A program made the position numbers and the translations under genes. Positions 52,836 to 55,706 of a stretch of DNA of 55,706 nt are shown piece after piece. The stretch covers positions 1-55,706 of the forward strand of contig JAFZYE010000009.1 in assembly GCA_017616445.1 (NCBI GenBank). The letters are read 5' to 3'. This stretch comes from Bacteroidaceae bacterium (lineage in GTDB: Bacteria; Bacteroidota; Bacteroidia; Bacteroidales; Bacteroidaceae). Below the pieces are notes generated by a model. The model had not been told where the DNA came from. It saw only the letters and a list, made by a program, of their open reading frames with translations, and ran no database searches. Numbering within the stretch: position 1 is the first letter of the stretch; each line of letters starts with the position of its first letter.

Positions 52836-55127
52836 TTATTTCCTTAATACTTTTATAGAAGCAGTTTTGCCACCCTGCAACTGAGCCTGTACTGCATAGA
52901 TTCCTGCGGGCAGTGATGAGAGGTTGCAGAACTGCGAGTGGGCTGAGGCTGCTACACGACGGCCATTGGCATCATAGACCTCTATCTGCTGCACCTCGCC
53001 ATAAACGATAATGCCTTGGGTGGTGAAGCAGCAATCGGGCTGCTGCTGGTTCGGGCGGATTGCTGTCGAAGTGTCTTCGGCAGGCTGATAGCCTGCTACA
53101 TTGAGGTCGGTCAGATAGACATCGTTGGAGCCGGTACTGCAAAGACGTACCACAATAGGTTCTGTCGTAAGTGGCAGTCCGTAGTAGGTCAGGTCGAGTG
53201 TGTGGATTCGCTGGTCGAAGTCGTAGGCTTCACCGTCTGTCCACGATGTGTCTGATGGCCGCCGCCATTGCACCTTCAACTTACAACCCCTGCCACCGCC
53301 ATACACCATCGTACGCATCTGACTGAGGCTGGGCAGCGTCAGTTCGATGTAGCCCGATGTCTTGGCCAGTTTCAGAGCACCACGTGTACCTCCGCTATAG
53401 AGATTGCCTATCTTGGTGGGCCAAGTGCCGCTCTTTCCGTAGTAGGTAGGCAGCAGTTCGTTTTTATCGGCTTGCGCTGTGATGTACTGGGCTGTTTCTT
53501 CAGCCAGCGTAGCATCCTGGAACAGCTCGTCATCGATGAGTGTCCACTTCTCATACCATGTGCCGCCAATCTCCGTCTTTTCGTCAATATCAATCGTCGT
53601 GCCATCGTTCACGGGCAGTGTCTCCAGGTCGAAGGCGGGACGCTCCCAACCTGCCTCGTATGCTCCATAGTCAGGGCCGGCGCCATAGTACGGCAGTGTG
53701 ATGGTGCGGCTGTAGTTGTCGAGCCAACGGTCCGATGCTTTGTAAAAATAGTCCTTGAACACATCGTCACAGTAGAAGTCCTCGATGGGTGTTCCTCTGT
53801 CTTCGAAGATGCTGCCCACTTTCAGACGTGCAAACTTCAGCGGCAGCTCACCGTTGGGCTGACGCTCACTGAGGGCTGTCTCCAAGGAGATGTCCTCAAA
53901 TTCGTCATCGTAGTTGGGCCAGTCCCTAGCCGAGAGACGTTTATATTCCTGACCCGTCCTTGGGTTGATACCCTTGCCCATGTTATACTGTGGTGAGAGG
54001 TCGAGGATGTCTTGCCAGTTGGTATATTCTGCGTCGGGCCACATATCGCCGAAGCGGTGGTTGGCCTCGCCCGGACGGAAGCCAAGACAGTTGCGCAGGT
54101 GGAATACGGTGTTGCCAATCATCTCCACATCACAGTTGAAGCGGTAGTTCACCTGTTTGTTGTCGAAGGCCGTACAGTTGAGCAGCCACGTTCCTTCGTC
54201 GTGGTTGTTCTGGTCGAATCCATGGTAGAGGTTATAGGCTGCCACGCAGTTGATGAAGATATGCGCACCATAGGAGCCACCCTTGCCGTCAGCTGAACCA
54301 CCGCTCTGCTTGTTGCCACCCAATTTGAATCCGTTGCCGTTAACACCAATGCTGCCATCTTCCAGGTAACCGTTCCAGATTGCCCAGCAGTTGTCAATCA
54401 GACAAGGATAGACGGTATAGTAGAGGTCCCATCCGTCATCGCTGTTTCCCCAGCAACGGTCGCCGTGCCACTCGTTGCCTGGACCTGGATAGTGTTTGTT
54501 GCCGAAGCCGTCGGCATTACCGCCGTGGCTCTGCACGTCGTAGTTAAAGTAGGAGTCGCAGTTGATAATCAGGTTGTAGCGGCAATAAAGGAACTTCTTG
54601 TTGAGGAAGTTGCCGCCATTGACGTCTTTGTCGAATCCCAATTGCAGCCCCGTGTTGCCGTTGCGGTAGAAGTTACAACGCTCAATGACACAGTACGAGG
54701 CCTCCAGCTTCATGCCGTTGTCGGCAGCATGCGTAAAGTCGATGTCGCGCCAGTACCAGTAGTCGGCGGAAGGATTCATCAGTACGCCGCGGAACTGCGT
54801 AGCAGTAGCGTCACCTGTATGTGGCTGTTTCTTGAAGTCGAACACAGCCCGACCCTCACCATAGCCGAATACGCAGATGCGGTGGTTAGGGGTTCCACTG
54901 CGCCGCACATTGATCATGTCGGAAATGTTGTCATAGACACCGGCCTTTACCCATAGCGTGTCATCAGGACACAAGTTTTCAATGGCTGACTTAGGATCGC
55001 CCAGAGGAGTGTCCTCCGTTGAGCCGTCTCCATTGCCGCCCGGAGCCAGCCAGAGCTGATAGGCCTGCATGCTCAAGGCACCACACAGGAACAAAGCGGC
55101 ACATGAAATCATTTTCTTCATATTCAT
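52836..55127 (-). CDS. PL9-type pectate lyase with T9SS C-terminal domain
   Basis: Secreted right-handed beta-helix polysaccharide lyase, expected to cleave polygalacturonate by beta-elimination. Signal peptide (1-22, SMQAY), a beta-helix of about 25-460, a beta-sandwich (about 500-690), and a T9SS type A sorting domain (about 700-763: IEVYDANGRRV, LPAGIYAVQ). PL9 features: D230, D231 and D234 in NSDDGWDLYY fit the calcium-site aspartates, and K268 in GNGFKLGG fits the catalytic lysine of Pel9A, with similar spacing. The start could be the ATG at 55121 (MKKM). Isolated from other pectin genes in this window. Confidence 0.88.
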   Translation of the reverse strand: MNMKKMISCAALFLCGALSMQAYQLWLAPGGNGDGSTEDTPLGDPKSAIENLCPDDTLWVKAGVYDNISDMINVRRSGTPNHRICVFGYGEGRAVFDFKKQPHTGDATATQFRGVLMNPSADYWYWRDIDFTHAADNGMKLEASYCVIERCNFYRNGNTGLQLGFDKDVNGGNFLNKKFLYCRYNLIINCDSYFNYDVQSHGGNADGFGNKHYPGPGNEWHGDRCWGNSDDGWDLYYTVYPCLIDNCWAIWNGYLEDGSIGVNGNGFKLGGNKQSGGSADGKGGSYGAHIFINCVAAYNLYHGFDQNNHDEGTWLLNCTAFDNKQVNYRFNCDVEMIGNTVFHLRNCLGFRPGEANHRFGDMWPDAEYTNWQDILDLSPQYNMGKGINPRTGQEYKRLSARDWPNYDDEFEDISLETALSERQPNGELPLKFARLKVGSIFEDRGTPIEDFYCDDVFKDYFYKASDRWLDNYSRTITLPYYGAGPDYGAYEAGWERPAFDLETLPVNDGTTIDIDEKTEIGGTWYEKWTLIDDELFQDATLAEETAQYITAQADKNELLPTYYGKSGTWPTKIGNLYSGGTRGALKLAKTSGYIELTLPSLSQMRTMVYGGGRGCKLKVQWRRPSDTSWTDGEAYDFDQRIHTLDLTYYGLPLTTEPIVVRLCSTGSNDVYLTDLNVAGYQPAEDTSTAIRPNQQQPDCCFTTQGIIVYGEVQQIEVYDANGRRVAASAHSQFCNLSSLPAGIYAVQAQLQGGKTASIKVLRK

Positions 55128-55175
55128 AGTGATTGTATTAAGTAATTGAAGTTTTCACACCATTCATCCTAACCG

Positions 55176-55183
55176 CAAAATTA
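55176..55183 (-). promoter_or_regulatory. -7 box of the pectate lyase gene
   Basis: Minus-strand TAATTTTG followed by CGGTTAGG, 49 bp upstream of the ATG at 55127. Confidence 0.5.
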
Positions 55184-55298
55184 CGAAAAAAACGGATAAG
55201 TGAACATAATAAAGCCTACAATTTATTGTTGAGTGATAGTTTTTTTTGCAAAAATAGTGAAAATGTTTAATAGGTTAATGATTCTTCACAGCAATAAG

Positions 55299-55361
55299 AT
55301 AAAAAAGCCTGCCGAGAAAAAGGGAAAAAACAAGATAATTTTTGTCCGCAGGCTTTTTTAT
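55299..55361. terminator. Hairpin with perfect 14-bp arms, bidirectional terminator-like
   Basis: ATAAAAAAGCCTGC pairs with GCAGGCTTTTTTAT around a 35-nt A-rich loop. The A/T outer part allows termination on either strand. No gene in the window ends here, so it may serve a small RNA or a gene to the right. Confidence 0.6.
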
Positions 55362-55362
55362 T

Positions 55363-55626
55363 TCTGCAATCTGCATGACCTAATAGTATTCAGCCTGAAT
55401 CCTAAGTGTATGCAGGCTTGATACACTTTGTATGTAGGCTTAATACTCCTGCTTTTCGGGTACGAAAACAACGGCGTTGTTTTGCCATTTGTACGCCGTT
55501 GTTTTGCCGAAACATCGGTGTTGTTTTGAGCCGCCTACGCCGTACCCTTTTTGCACCCTCGCGAGGCTGCACGTGTTCCCTCGCGTGGCTGCAAGTTTTC
55601 CCTCGCGTACCGTCTTCTCTGTTCCG
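55363..55626. repeat. Diverging 22-bp tandem repeat array
   Basis: Twelve consecutive 22-bp units in one register. Neighbours group in sets: TGTATGCAGGCTTGATAC-like (385, 407, 429), GCCGTTGTTTTGCC-like (473, 495, 517) and GCGTGGCTGCAAGTTTTCCC-like (561, 583). GTTGTTTTG recurs at 476, 498 and 520, and CCCTCGCG at 556, 578 and 600. Confidence 0.75.
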
Positions 55627-55706
55627 ATCTGGCTCGGACGTATGTTTATGCACTCCATGACTCTCATAATGGCGTTAATCGCACGATTTTTATCATTTTC
55701 TGAGAA

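Larger units (their letters stand above)
55128..55706. other. Gene-free right end with hairpin and 22-bp repeat array
   Basis: Contains the lyase promoter (55176-55183), a 14-bp-armed hairpin (55299-55361) and a diverging 22-bp tandem array (about 55363-55626). Small open frames at 55402-55667 on both strands read through the array and are not supported as genes. Confidence 0.65.

Noticed and set aside
55363-55626. CRISPR array
   Set aside because: Repeats follow each other without spacers, units drift in sequence, and no cas gene is visible. The same reasoning excludes 142-223 and 27898-27970.

Overview
The window looks like a chromosomal segment from the Bacteroidales, most probably Prevotella/Segatella or a close relative. 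The basis is Bacteroidetes-type -7 boxes (TAnnTTTG) before many genes, few Shine-Dalgarno sequences, an ECF sigma/DUF4974/outer-membrane-barrel operon, BspA-type leucine-rich surface protein, C10 (streptopain/interpain) peptidase, PL9-type pectate lyase, GH97 enzyme and type IX secretion (T9SS)-like C-terminal tails. No rRNA, tRNA, CRISPR array, prophage or insertion sequence was recognised. The only transposase-like gene is a domesticated-type RAYT.

Layout. 1-1069: gene-free, with tandem GTCCC/GGGAC hairpins, a structured repeat and two mirror-image arrays of helically spaced CCTAAC/GTTAGG motifs. 1094-5588: a translationally coupled operon of ECF sigma factor, truncated FecR-like protein, family 2 glycosyltransferase and TonB-receptor-like barrel. 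5744-8602: secreted CotH kinase-like protein with lamin-tail domains. 8752-9840: RAYT. 10072-13084: NrnA and GH97. 13131-15167 (minus): SH3-like lipoprotein and AroB. 15472-25218: seven exported proteins, including an apparently active transglutaminase-like protein, a barrel/OmpA-like protein, a TPR-caspase, a transglutaminase-like paralogue with Cys replaced by Ser, and a CHASE2 membrane protein. 25360-27833: purine salvage (Xpt, NCS2 permease, guanine deaminase). 28649-35401: a 2250-residue BspA-like protein. 35635-41375: PEGA/barrel protein, BACON/FN3 lipoprotein, LPP20-like protein and a small lipoprotein. 41438-44170 (minus): BASS transporter and acyl-CoA ligase. 44342-49157: lipoprotein, DUF3237, alpha/beta hydrolase, FecCD permease and a secreted paralogue of the lipoprotein. 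49555-55127 (minus): C10 peptidase and PL9 lyase. 55128-55706: gene-free, with a hairpin and a drifting 22-bp repeat array.

The best candidate for an undescribed system is 15472-25218. Its genes share protein modules pairwise (transglutaminase fold in genes 2 and 5, an N-terminal domain in 2 and 7, a WxxR/IKVP module in 3 and 4). All products appear exported or membrane-bound, and the last four are tightly packed or overlapping. This suggests one envelope pathway built around an extracytoplasmic caspase. The function is inference.

The second theme is intergenic repeats: several families of palindromic or short-period repeats fill most gaps from 35 kb to 49 kb and in places run into coding sequence.
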